From assembly GCA_024196135.1 (NCBI GenBank), contig JAMQCK010000626.1, positions 1 through 18,799 on the forward strand: 18,799 nt of DNA. Reading direction: 5' to 3'. Shown piece after piece: positions 1-8,404 of this stretch. This DNA comes from Pleurotus ostreatus/Saccharomyces cerevisiae fusant (lineage: Eukaryota; Opisthokonta). Every line of letters starts with the position of its first letter. The stretch's first letter is position 1. The translations under genes were made by a program, and so were the position numbers. Below the pieces are notes generated by a model. That model worked only from the letters and a program-made list of their open reading frames with translations. It was not told the DNA's origin and did no database searches.

Positions 1-754
1 TAGATGAGGAGGGCGAGATTGAAACCACTGATGGACTGTTAGGGAGACTCAATGTGGCGGTGGTGGGAACGCACGTGAGGAAGAGGAATTGCAGCGTATT
101 CCGCGCATACACAGCGTCGATTGCCATTGCGAACTGGAAGACGCTGGTTTATGTCAGTAGATAGATCGTGAGATGTAAGGTTAAGGACGCACTGTGCCAT
201 GGCGAATATGCTGAGGTACACCGGCATCTTCTTCGAGGCAGCGCTTGAGGAGTAGGTGAGGTCCAGCCGCGTATACAGCTCGCCCTCTATCACCAAGTCG
301 ACTATCGTCTCGAGGAGTACAGTGAGCAGATACAGTCGACACGCCAACGATTCTGGGATAAGCTAGGTGGCTAATGAGCGAGGTCCGCATACGAGCGCAC
401 GCGACGACGCACCTTGCGCCAGAACGGCTGCGTATCCTTCATGCCCGTTGTTATTGGCGGATACGCGCCTATCGTCGAGTGGTCGTGCGTGTCGTCCGAC
501 ATCGCCTTGGTGCCCTCGGCGATCGTTACTTTCTGCCCCAGCGGAAACGATGGCCCTCTCCGATGGTCGGGACCCCGCGACTCCATGGCGGGTGCGGTGA
601 CGGCGAAGGTTTGGTGGTTGGCGTTGGCGGCATAGGGCCTGGAGTACTCGTCAATGAGGTCGTCGAAGCCGACCTTGACGTCGTCCTGCGAGTGCGACGA
701 GTAGTTGATGTGGTGGGTGTTCGGGTAGGCGTCGTAGCCGTAGGGCGCGGACAT
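1..754 (-). CDS. Uncharacterised multi-pass membrane protein, 3' end cut by window edge
   Basis: Exons 754-413, 362-193, 143-75 and 27-1 (continuing off the window) join in phase across introns of 50, 49 and 47 nt. About 114 polar, probably disordered residues (starting MSAPYGYDAY) precede the first hydrophobic segment (CRLYLLTVLLETIVDLVIEG). A second segment (MPVYLSIFAMAHVFQFAMAI) and the start of a third (NTLQFLFLTGFNLALLIY) follow. The joined sequence resembles, from memory, a widespread fungal family of unknown-function integral membrane proteins with a 'RKMPVYL...FQF..A.DAVYARNTLQF' core. That resemblance is recall, not a search. Phase consistency at all three junctions supports the model. 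The acceptor of intron 1 was set to the CTAG at 366-363, because the later CAG breaks the frame. Expression, localisation and function cannot be told from this fragment. Confidence 0.75.
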
Positions 755-1296
755 TGTTGGCGCTGATTCCGACCAGGAGTCGGCCTGCGAGGGAGGGCTA
801 AATGATCGTGGGGCGCAAGAGCGAGCAGGGAAAGGAGCGGAGAGGCAGGCGGGACTGGGTCAATGGAGTTCAGGAAAAGCGGGGAGGACTTCATTTACCG
901 GTTTCAGCGGCTTCCGAATTCGTCAACGTAGTGATGCGCCCACACGCCTTCGTCGGTGTCCGAGGTATGCGCTCGACTGCTTGCGAGGTCTCAGAAATAA
1001 GCGGGAGAACGGCAGGAAAGTGCGAAGGGAGAAGGGACGTAAAGACCGGTGGGGGAGAGCGTCAACGCGTGCGCTATCGCCACCCAACTCGAACTTTGAT
1101 CTGGACTGCTGCGGCGGCTCTTTCCACGCGCTTTCGGCGTCGTCACCATGGCCAGTCGCATTTGCCTGATCATCGTCTACAAAGGCTATGTCTACCATCC
1201 CATGTCCATCCACCAAGGCGGCATGCGCACGGCCTGATATTTCGCCCGCCGTGCCACCCCCATGCCACAACCATCCGGGGCTAGCGGAAGCCCGCC
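755..1296. other. Intergenic region between PTH2 3' end and the membrane-protein gene
   Basis: This stretch should hold the 3' UTR of PTH2 and the promoter and 5' UTR of the membrane-protein gene, both on the minus strand. Open frames of up to 160 codons occur on both strands, but their translations are arginine/proline-rich, show no family motif and lack convincing splice or start context. I see no RNA gene or repeat here. Confidence 0.5.
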
Positions 1297-2303
1297 TTAC
1301 AGCAGACGAAGCTTCCCCGTGACCTGGTTGACGAGTCGTGCGGGTCCTGCGGTGCCAGGATCAGTCGAGCCTCGGGAGATGAGACGAGGAAGCGTACCGA
1401 TGATGCCCAGCACGGTCCTCGACCCGGCGGCGATTTGTGTCCGGCCTCTACCAAGTACGTTAGCTAACGCCACGCCAAGCAGGTAAGAAATATCCTCACG
1501 CATCCTGGATGGAGCGCGCGCATAGGTTCAAGCTCTGCGCCTGCGCCTGCAGAGTCAGCAGCTCCTCCTCGTCTGAGCAGCGCAAGGCAATCTTCGTTTG
1601 TCTGCGGCCGTTAGCAGGAGTTAGCGAGCTGGAGAGCTCTACTTACCCTGCGCGTTCCCATTGCCTTAGAAGCTGTGATACAAAGTTAGTGACCCTTAGC
1701 TAACGCTTCTAATGCACGCACCAAAGGGTTGGCCGAAGCCAGAGTCTTGTAGCAAGCTAGCGTCGCATGTCTACCACGGCCATGATCACTCTCCGTGTAC
1801 TGCTTCAGGTAAGAGCAACACGTACGAGCACCTATCACGGGTCCCCGTCAGCAGAGCCTCGCGAACGTCGATGAGAGGCCCACGTACTGAGCCGCAATTT
1901 TGCCGGAGCTCATCCCGAGGTCCTGGCGCACCACCAGCACCTGAGAAAGCGATGCATAAGGGCATGGAAGGCAGCTCATTGCGCGAGGGAATATACCATT
2001 TTGCACTGGTCACCGGGATCAACCTTCACAGAGGCGAGGTCCCCGTCAGCGAGTTCCTCGTCGCTTTCACTCTCGCTTTCGTCTTCACTAGTAGGTTCGT
2101 TTTGAGTTTTAGATGCAGGAACCTCCGTGGTGGCTCGAGCGAATTTCCGGCGTGCGCTTTCAGCACCAGCCCAGTAGCCTGCAGAAAGTGAGGCAGCGGC
2201 CAGCGCCACACATGTACCTATTGTTGCGAGAGCTTGGCAAAGTAAATATCCAGTGTCTCTGCAGTAGAGGAGTGGACTTACATGGGGTAGAAGAGATAGC
2301 CAT
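1297..2303 (-). CDS. PTH2: Peptidyl-tRNA hydrolase 2 (PTH2/Bit1 family)
   Basis: Pth2 enzymes cleave the ester bond of peptidyl-tRNAs that drop off ribosomes, recycling tRNA. Exons: 2303-2282, 2232-1997, 1940-1888, 1831-1826, 1770-1722, 1672-1647, 1601-1500, 1447-1398, 1346-1297, giving 197 aa. Every junction is in phase. Residues ~8-28 (SLATIGTCVALAAASLSAGY) form an N-terminal hydrophobic anchor like that of animal PTRH2/Bit1, followed by an acidic linker (SEDESESESDEE). The catalytic domain starts at KMVLVVRQDLGM near residue 85. It continues with SSGKIAAQCSHATLACYK and ends with QDAGRTQIAAGSRTVLGI and VNQVTGKLRLL, all family hallmarks. The start was chosen because only MAISSTPS links in frame through the GTAAGT intron to the hydrophobic exon. 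Introns are 45-57 nt. Exon 4 is 6 nt and completes the QCSH motif. The final 51-nt intron is stop-free and a multiple of three. Confidence 0.93.
1826..1831 (-). other. 6-nt micro-exon of PTH2
   Basis: On the minus strand the six bases GTGCTC lie between a TAG acceptor and a GTACGT donor. The upstream exon ends in CA after a GTACGT donor at 1887, and the downstream exon starts with A at 1770. Joining gives CA-G TGC TC-A CAT, i.e. Q-C-S-H, the conserved Pth2 motif. Skipping it gives Q-H and loses CS while keeping frame. Flanking introns are 56 and 55 nt. Confidence 0.88.
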
Positions 2304-2447
2304 AGCCCGCTACCGTCGTGGTCGTGAATAGACAAATGTCGCCGCCATCGTTGGCGGTCACCGGGTGTCCGGTCCGATCGCCGAGTTCGAGCCGAAGTAA
2401 GCGCCCTTTCGACGTTGACCGTCAACATCCTCTAAGGCGCCGTGATC
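2304..2447. promoter_or_regulatory. Shared divergent promoter of PTH2 and SGF11
   Basis: Only 144 bp separate the two start codons, so both 5' UTRs and both core promoters must lie here or extend into the neighbouring 5' exons. There is no clear TATA box. The stretch is GC-rich, as is common for fungal housekeeping genes. Shared regulation is inferred from spacing alone. Confidence 0.5.
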
Positions 2448-4100
2448 ATGTCCAAGTCCGAGAACGACGAGCTGCTCAACTCCCTGGTATGTCCTCGCAG
2501 CCACACACAGAATCTGCATACCCAATGGAACAGAGCTCGCGCATATTCTCCTTGCTGGTCGATGATCTCGTCATGGACGCCGCCCTCCAGGCCCACCGCG
2601 ACGCCGCGAAGAGCAGGGCGGTGTGCGCGAATTGTGGCACCTGGTACGTCGCATTCCCCTCTACATCGTGCACCTCATCTGACGCCCCTCTAGCTGTAGC
2701 GCCGGTGAACTACATTTGCTTCCGTGCACGATCATGCCCCCGCTGACCATGACGTTCCCCACCCCTGCTAGTACGCACGCCTGGCCAGTCTGGATCGGCC
2801 TCCCCATGCAAGGCGTCTATGCTCTCGCGCTCAGGGACCCCTTCCATGTCTGACAGCCGAGGGGGAAATGGCACACCAGGCAAGGAAGGTGTGCTATACC
2901 TGGAGTGCGTAAACTGCCAGCGGCAGGTGCGTCTGTATGTTGTATGTAACGTGGACTCGCTAAAATATGACATTAGATTGCTTCAAGTAGGTATGCGCCG
3001 CATCTGAGCTCGTGTATGGGCCTCAGCTCGTCGCGGCGAGCAGCGGTCCGCGGGTCCGCGAAGGCGAAGTAAGTGGCACATGTATTTCACGCGTCGCGCG
3101 CCACTCATGCACGTTCAGGCAATCGGCAGAGCGAGAACGCTCGCTATCCCCTGGGTCAGACGCTGCTGCGTTGTCGGAGGACAGCCAGCCGCTGAAGAAC
3201 AAGGCAAAGTCGAAGAGCAAGAAGAAAGGCAAGTGCGGATTTCATTTATGGCGACCTGCTACTAATCCCTATCTGCAGATGAAGCCGAGTTCAGCCTAAA
3301 GCGCAAGCGTGTAAGTCGCACCTTGTCTCTATTCATTCCCATGCTTACCAGTCTCATCAGCCGACCTCACCCCAACCAAGCCCCAAGAAGCCCAAACCAA
3401 AGCCCGCTGCAACTTCTGCAGCCAACTCACCCCGCTTCAAGAACCCTACCATCCCTCCGCCGGTGAGCCGCCCCGTGTCTTCTGCGCGCCTAGGCCCTCA
3501 CTCACGCCGCCCTTCCTCTCAACCCGTCCCCTCCGCTTCCCCCGCCCAGCAATCCCACGCCTTCAAGAAATCGCAATCCAAAGTTCCGTCCAAACTCCGC
3601 GAGTCGTCCACTGTGTCCTTCGAGCGATCATCGTCGCCGGAGACCTCTCTCGGCTCGTTCAGGAGTCCGCCGATGGCGCATCAGACGGTCGGCGGGACGT
3701 GGGGTGCGGCGGTGAATGGAGGTAAAGGGCCGGGGAATGCGGGAAAGATGGCAGGGAACGGGGGTAGGGTCGCAGCGAACGGGAGTAAGATGGCGGCGAA
3801 TGGGAAGTTGGCGCCCGGGGCGAAGGCAGGGGCAACGGGGAGTAGGCCGGTGGGCGCAGGACCGCCAAAGGCAGCGGGGACGGGCCCGCCGAAGAGGATG
3901 AATGCGACGCAGGTGAGGCAGCAGGTGCCGGTGCCAGTCCCTGTACCTATGCCTGCGCCAGCACCCAAACCGCATTTCGCATTTGGTAAGTTATTGTTGT
4001 ATGAGAGAGTAGTTGGGAGTACGGCTGATATACTCTGTTTGCAGATGAGGACGAAGGGGACGAGACGGGCTCGTCAACAGACTCGAGCAGTAGTTCGTGA
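2448..4100 (+). CDS. SGF11: SGF11-like SAGA deubiquitinase-module subunit
   Basis: SGF11 anchors and activates the Ubp8 histone H2B deubiquitinase in the SAGA coactivator. Exons: 2448-2486, 2534-2643, 2694-2704, 2772-2926, 2977-3068, 3119-3228, 3279-3310, 3361-3985, 4045-4100, giving 409 aa with all phases consistent. The N-terminal helix (RIFSLLVDDLVMDAALQAHR) matches the SGF11 helix that contacts the module. It is followed by a CANCGTCC pair. The zinc finger is ECVNCQRQ-IASSRYAPHLSSCMG, C-x2-C-x11-H-x3-C, split by a 50-nt intron. The remaining ~270 residues are basic, then Ser/Pro-, Gly/Ala/Asn- and Pro/Val-rich, ending in an acidic/serine tail (DEDEGDETG...SSSS). Yeast Sgf11 is only about 100 aa, so the long tail is an addition. 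No SCA7 domain is visible. Exon 3 is 11 nt and intron 6 appears to be GC-AG. Confidence 0.87.
2694..2704 (+). other. 11-nt micro-exon of SGF11
   Basis: CTGTAGCGCCG lies between a CTCTAG acceptor and a GTGAAC donor. The upstream exon ends in TG and the downstream exon starts in TA, giving TG-C TGT AGC GCC G-TA (C-C-S-A-V). Without it the frame shifts, because 11 is not a multiple of three. The downstream intron (2705-2771) has a GCTGACC branch site and a CTAG acceptor. Sequence here is less conserved than the zinc finger, so the call rests on phase and splice signals. Confidence 0.72.
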
Positions 4101-4560
4101 TCTGCAACCCAGGGCACGCAGCTGCTCAGTCAAGCTTCTTGGACGACCCGCCACTCTTTGTGGAAGGACATCGGACAATCTAGTATGGGGACCTTCCCCA
4201 GGTCATCGAGGATTGGACTATCGAACAAAGCTATCCGCTACGCTATCTATTCATCGCATCTCTGTACTGTTCTGTATCATATCTATTCGAAGCACTGTTC
4301 TCGCGCATCTCACCTGCTTGATCTGACAGCAACTTGTACTGATTCTGACGAGCAACGAGTTCTGCTCGTGTTGCTTGCTTTCCAATGAAGGCATGCAATA
4401 GATAGCATGACCGTAGGAACGTCGACTCCTTGACAAGGTAGCGCTACAAGGCGTAGAAATACATGACGGGCTAATAGTACATGTAGAAGTCCGTAAAGTC
4501 CACTGCGAAGGGACGGTGCCCTCCCCGCATGGCCAAGAGCCTGGCGAGTTGACTAGCAGA
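4101..4560. other. Convergent 3' intergenic region
   Basis: The SGF11-like gene (plus) and the zinc-finger gene (minus) converge here, so this should be their 3' UTRs and termination signals. Open frames in it are shadows without family motifs. No RNA gene or repeat was seen. Confidence 0.5.
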
Positions 4561-5362
4561 CTACGCTGTCGGCGAAGAGCCTGATTCGGCGTCGTCACGT
4601 CCAAGCTTTGCGCTGCCAGTGGTCAGAATGCTGGTGGCCGGAAAGCCAGCAACATTGACCATGGACCGAGACGGTCCGAAGGGGACCTTGCCCGCCCTCT
4701 GACCGGGAGTAGCGCCCGCCGTATGTTTGGTGGTGGGTGAATGGGCATGAGGACAGAAGGAGTTCTCTTGAGGAGGCTTTCGTGGCGCTGCGTGAAAGAG
4801 TCAGCATGGGAAGGCTGCTACAGAGAAATTACTCACTCCTTGGCGTCTTGCGGACGCTAGCCGCAGATGCGTCTGAGGACTCGTACTCAGTCACGGTCGG
4901 AGAGCCTTCGTTGACCAGGGTAGTGGTCTGGATCTGCGCGTCTCGGTTCTCCCTTTGGCGACGCTTGCAAGGAGGCTCAGAGGTCGGCCCCTCTCTGATC
5001 GCTCCCGAAAGAGCCTCCGACGCACTGTCGTCCTCTTCTTTGGCTGTGGGATGACAGGTAAAAAAGTGTCGCTCCCAGTCTGCCTTCGAGTAGTGCGTCT
5101 CGAGGGGGACGTCTTCCTTGCAGAGGGTGCAGTAGGCGAGGTGCGCGCTCACGACGAATGCGGTGGGGTCCTCCTCGAGGGCAGCCTTGAGTGCGGCTTC
5201 GTGCGCCGCCTGGGCATCGATTGCCTCCTTGATTTGATCGTCAAGGTCGGCCTGTGGCAGAAGCTTCAGGATAGCTAAAGCACAGCTGCAGGCGGCGGAA
5301 GAGCCGTTGACAGCGGGAAGACTGAGAGCAGCCAAGCGGTCCGTGAAATCGGTGGGCGGCAT
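4561..5362 (-). CDS. Zinc-finger protein of unknown function (CxxC-x14-WxxHxxxC)
   Basis: Exons 5362-4837 and 4787-4561 join in phase over a 49-nt intron (GTGAGT...CGCAG), giving 250 aa. The N-terminal ~70 residues are predicted helical (AILKLLPQADLDDQIKEAID, then an Ala/Glu-rich helix). A single putative zinc finger has C78, C81, H99 and C103 with W96 just before the histidine. The rest is acidic/Ser-rich with a basic patch (CKRRQR, ~131-136) that could be a nuclear signal, and a Ser/Thr/Pro/Gly-rich tail ending SGSSPTA. I do not recognise a named family. The finger layout matches that of the protein at 8405-9523 in the same window. A nuclear role is a guess from the basic patch. The start is the first ATG of the open frame; the 5' region beyond contains no in-frame extension of note. 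Confidence 0.8.
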
Positions 5363-5668
5363 GCTGAGAGTGGCGTTGAGAGGTGCAAGTGGACAGAGGG
5401 CAAGAGAGCAAAACCCAGGAGATTATATATGGCAGATACTGAAAGGATTCGCTTAATGCAGTCGCATTTACGAACATACAGACCTATATAGGACATCACT
5501 GAAAGTTGTGAAAGGGTGGCGAACGTCTGAATGTCACTGTTGGTCCGTGCCCCGGTCGAGCGAATGGCTGTTAGAGCCCACTCGACGTCCACTATGAGGG
5601 AGGAGGTCAGTGCACGAGCGCGTGAATCACATACCAGGGCTTTCAGAGTGGCAGGTCGGCAAGGTGAG
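5363..5668. other. Upstream region of the zinc-finger gene, left of the transposon
   Basis: This should contain the promoter of the minus-strand zinc-finger gene. A TATA-like stretch (GATTATATATGGC on the plus strand, around 5420-5432) lies some 60 bp upstream of its start codon. No coding sequence could be supported. Confidence 0.4.
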
Positions 5669-5676
5669 CGTCAATT

Positions 5677-5696
5677 TAGTGTTGCCGACGATCCGA
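5677..5696 (+). repeat. Left terminal inverted repeat of the hAT-like element
   Basis: This is 20 bp, perfectly inverted relative to 6420-6439, beginning TAGTGTTGCC directly after the CGTCAATT duplication. Identity ends at base 21. Confidence 0.9.
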
Positions 5697-5735
5697 TTTC
5701 GATTCGAGTCGAGTTAGAAAATGCGAAGAAATAAA

Positions 5736-5762
5736 AACGATCCGAGTCGAGTCGAGTCGAGT
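5736..5762 (+). repeat. Short GAGTC microsatellite inside the left subterminal region
   Basis: Tandem copies of GAGTC (GAGTCGAGTCGAGTC...) lie about 60 bp inside the left end. Related GAGTCGAGTT copies occur closer to the terminus and inverted near the right end. Confidence 0.7.
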
Positions 5763-6361
5763 TCAGCTCGGCCATCCCATCAGTATTCTCGGATTTTGCC
5801 GATACGCCCTCAGGCTCGCAGCGACATTGGTTCCCGCATGCAGGGAGGGTATGGCCTCCAGTGGTCCTCGTCTATATGAGTGGAATAGACCTGGGTGTGA
5901 GTGCACTAAAGCATGGTGGACTCAGATTGATGGCTCGTTTCCTCAAAAAGGCCAGCAAGAGCAGCCACATGAGCCCTACTTTTGACGCCGTTTGCGCGAG
6001 TAGCAGGCCTTGCTAGAGGTCGACTACACCTGATGAATTACCTTGGACTGCTTGAAAGTAAGCCAAAGCAGCGTCTTGATATTTGAGAGGGCACCGTCGC
6101 CGCGGCGTCGCGCCCGCCTTGGTCGAAGGCAGCGAGATAGAAATTTCTGGAATTTCGCGCCTGCGGCCCTCCGGGGGTCGGAGGTACGGCGCGTTCGTGC
6201 TCGACCCCTTCAAGACTTCATATTAGGCACTCTGGAGGTCTCTAGCAGCGCTGCGTACAGCAGTCTCCTTCGTGAAAAGACATTGAGGCGTACATGCACT
6301 GGCCTAGTACATCAGCGAATTTCGAGAATCGAGTTGGGATTCGATCCGAGTTCCCATCAAC

Positions 6362-6385
6362 TCGCATGCCTGTTCAGGCAAGCGA
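6362..6385 (+). repeat. Hairpin in the right subterminal region of the element
   Basis: The arms TCGC-A-TGCCTG and CAGGCA-A-GCGA pair over a TT loop with one A:A mismatch. A 12-bp perfect palindrome (CGAGTTAACTCG, 6411-6422) sits between this hairpin and the right terminus. Confidence 0.7.
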
Positions 6386-6419
6386 TCTCAACTCGACTCG
6401 GATCGCCACCCGAGTTAAC

Positions 6420-6439
6420 TCGGATCGTCGGCAACACTA
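6420..6439 (-). repeat. Right terminal inverted repeat of the hAT-like element
   Basis: Exact reverse complement of 5677-5696, ending GGCAACACTA and followed immediately by the second CGTCAATT. Confidence 0.9.
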
Positions 6440-6447
6440 CGTCAATT

Positions 6448-6778
6448 GAAAGGAGCGCCGGCAAACGCCGACGGAGGTCCGAGGGAAAGTCACGGTCCCG
6501 GCATCTGCCGAAGTGCCTTGTGCACAACGGCCATGAGCCTCATTCGAGGTCGCTCTGCTGTCGTACAAGGATGCTCATGTATAGATCTTCAGCAACAAAC
6601 ATAGACGCGTCGCTGGCGGCGCCATCGATAACGACACATCGCGCCCTTCAGGCAACCTGGCAAGCAGCCCGGATTCGAAGCGCGTGACTTACGGCCGGTG
6701 CGACGCAAAGTCCTATAAGGCCCTCTGCGAATCTGCACCGCGTTCTTCGTGCCTTTACGTCCCTTTTCTCTGGCTTCC
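6448..6778. other. Upstream region of the esterase gene, right of the transposon
   Basis: Promoter and 5' UTR of the plus-strand esterase should lie here. Open frames on both strands have no recognisable content. A GATTCGAA near 6671 was checked as a possible tRNA T-loop and rejected. Confidence 0.4.
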
Positions 6779-8167
6779 ATGGTGGTCTTCAGCGCTGCAG
6801 CCCTTCTCACCCATGCAGCCCTCGTTTTTGCGGCTCGACTGGAGCAGGGAGTTCTCTCTGTTCGGGAGCGTAACGACGGGATACATCTGGCTGTTGGACC
6901 TTCCTGCGGGTCTCTAATTGGTACGGTCTCGGACGTCAACGCCGGTATTGATACCAGCAAGATCAAGACCATCGTCGCGTTCGGGGTGCGTATCCCTTCA
7001 GGGTTCTAGAACCCAATCAAGAATTACGTTGCCTCATAGGATTCGTACACCGACGGTGGCAAGGACGACGGTTCCCCTCTCGACCCGCCTGTTCTTGTTC
7101 CGCCAAATTCAGAAGCCGGAGGTGTACGTGCTACATTAGGTAATCATGTTGCCAAAGCTTGATTTTGGCCACAAAAGCGGTCGACGGACGGCCCTACCTG
7201 GGTAGAGTACGTTGCGCAAGATCTGGGTGGTGCGACGCTGAAGGATTACGCTGTATGTGTGCTCTCGTTTTACGCAGACTATTTCTTCTAACGTTTGACG
7301 CTGCAGCAATGGGGCGCCTGCATAGACCTAAGTATATGGCCTAGTAATCCTCGCAAGGTTGACTTTCTGGGACAAAGTACGTTCTCTTGCACGAACTGAG
7401 CCCGGACTAAACCATCACCACAGTGGACACGTTTCTTGGTCAGTCGAACACACTGGATCCAGATTCGACGCTCTACGTTGTCTTCTTTGGCATCAAGTGA
7501 GCTCGCTCTCACTCAGCGCTTTCGCCAGCTGGATTGACTATATTCGCAGCGACTACGAGGCGTCAAAGAGTCAGTCTTACGGTCTTTCGCCCGTCGATCT
7601 ATCTGACTTGCTTCTCATACAGCCGACGGTGACCACATGCAAGAAGCTGCGAATGTTTTGCTGAATCAGCTTCATATTCTCGCCTCTGCGCCAACTTCCG
7701 CGCGCAATTTCCTCGTTGCCGACGTCTATGGACGTGGGGTGCACACCACGTCGGGCGAGGCTTTCAAGCAGACCATATACGACGGACTGACGGCCATGCA
7801 CGGCGAGAACGGCACGTCGGTGGCTTATGTCGATTTTTCTGCTATCTGGGATGGTGAGTGGCAGATCGTTGACGGAAAATGCGAGATACCAACCGCTCTG
7901 TTCATAGGCGTTCTCGGCAGTGACCCCGGCTATGCCGCCTTCGGATACACCAGCACGGACGCTTGCACAGAGTGCACGACCGACTGTGATCAGTATGGCT
8001 GGTGTCAAGACTGGGCGCATTGGTTCTATTGGATCGGAGGGTCCGTATATCGATCTACATGCGACCACAGGAAGCTGACGCCATTACACAGTCATCCCTC
8101 GACGCAAACGATGAGGATCATGGCCGACTTGGTCTCTGAGGTCCTGAAGACTTGTGTGGTGGGCTAA
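6779..8167 (+). CDS. Secreted SGNH/GDSL esterase, CE16-like (acetylesterase)
   Basis: CE16 enzymes remove acetyl groups from plant-cell-wall oligosaccharides outside the cell. Exons: 6779-6985, 7040-7123, 7178-7252, 7307-7376, 7424-7496, 7550-7569, 7623-7853, 7908-8040, 8092-8167, giving 322 aa with consistent phases. Residues 1-19 (MVVFSAAALLTHAALVFA) form a signal peptide, which supports the chosen ATG. Block I is VAFGDSYTDGG, split by an intron between G69 and D70; the nucleophile is S71. Block III is FFGIND with N170. The last block is GGHPSTQTM with H299 as catalytic histidine; the Asp usual three residues before it is absent. A Cys-rich stretch (DACTECTTDCDQYGWC) precedes it. N-glycosylation-type sites such as NGT occur. 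Exon 6 is 20 nt. Substrate is inferred from family only. Other GDSL esterase activities are possible. Confidence 0.88.
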
Positions 8168-8404
8168 AGCAGAGGGTGAGTACCCATCAAAGGTATCGCG
8201 GTGTCTCTAACGCGCTTCGAAGGACTTACCTTGGGACTGAACTTACTTGGGACTGATACGAGGTGTAACGACGACACGACAGCGCGCGGTATCTCACGTC
8301 AATTGCAACCACGCGGACTTGCATGAAGAAGAAAAAAAAATGGAATATCATCATAATCGTCATGAAGGTCTATCCAGCTTCGCCGCCATTCTCATCTCGT
8401 TTTC

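Larger units (their letters stand above)
5669..6447. mobile_element. hAT-like non-autonomous DNA transposon (MITE) with 8-bp target duplication
   Basis: The element proper spans 5677-6439 (763 bp). Its ends are perfect 20-bp inverted repeats starting TAGTGTTGCCGACGATCC. Both sides carry the same 8 bases, CGTCAATT (5669-5676 and 6440-6447), a target-site duplication of the size made by hAT transposases. The TAGTGTTG terminus also fits the hAT pattern. Subterminal regions are dense in GAGTCGA / CGATCCGAG motifs in both orientations, typical transposase-binding arrangements. No transposase frame is visible, so it must be moved in trans. Two non-identical central segments suggest internal divergence or nesting. 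The alternative is a Tc1/mariner-type TA duplication with ends starting GTGTTGCC. The extra six matching flanking bases argue against that. Confidence 0.85.

Noticed and set aside
802..1284. Long open frames on both strands (160 codons plus, 115 codons minus) between PTH2 and the membrane-protein gene
   Set aside because: The translations are arginine/proline-rich with no motif, no splice support and no good start context. GC-rich DNA gives such frames by chance.
3659..3975. Minus-strand frames of 69-115 codons opposite SGF11
   Set aside because: These are antisense shadows of the Gly/Ala/Pro-rich tail, giving Arg/Pro/His-rich nonsense translations.
6043..6687. 214-codon plus-strand frame crossing the right end of the transposon
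   Set aside because: It starts inside the element and runs across its right terminus. It has no transposase motif and is an accident of high GC.
6640..6730. Possible tRNA (GATTCGAA near 6671, minus strand)
   Set aside because: The putative T-stem arms do not pair, and no anticodon or D-arm of proper spacing follows.
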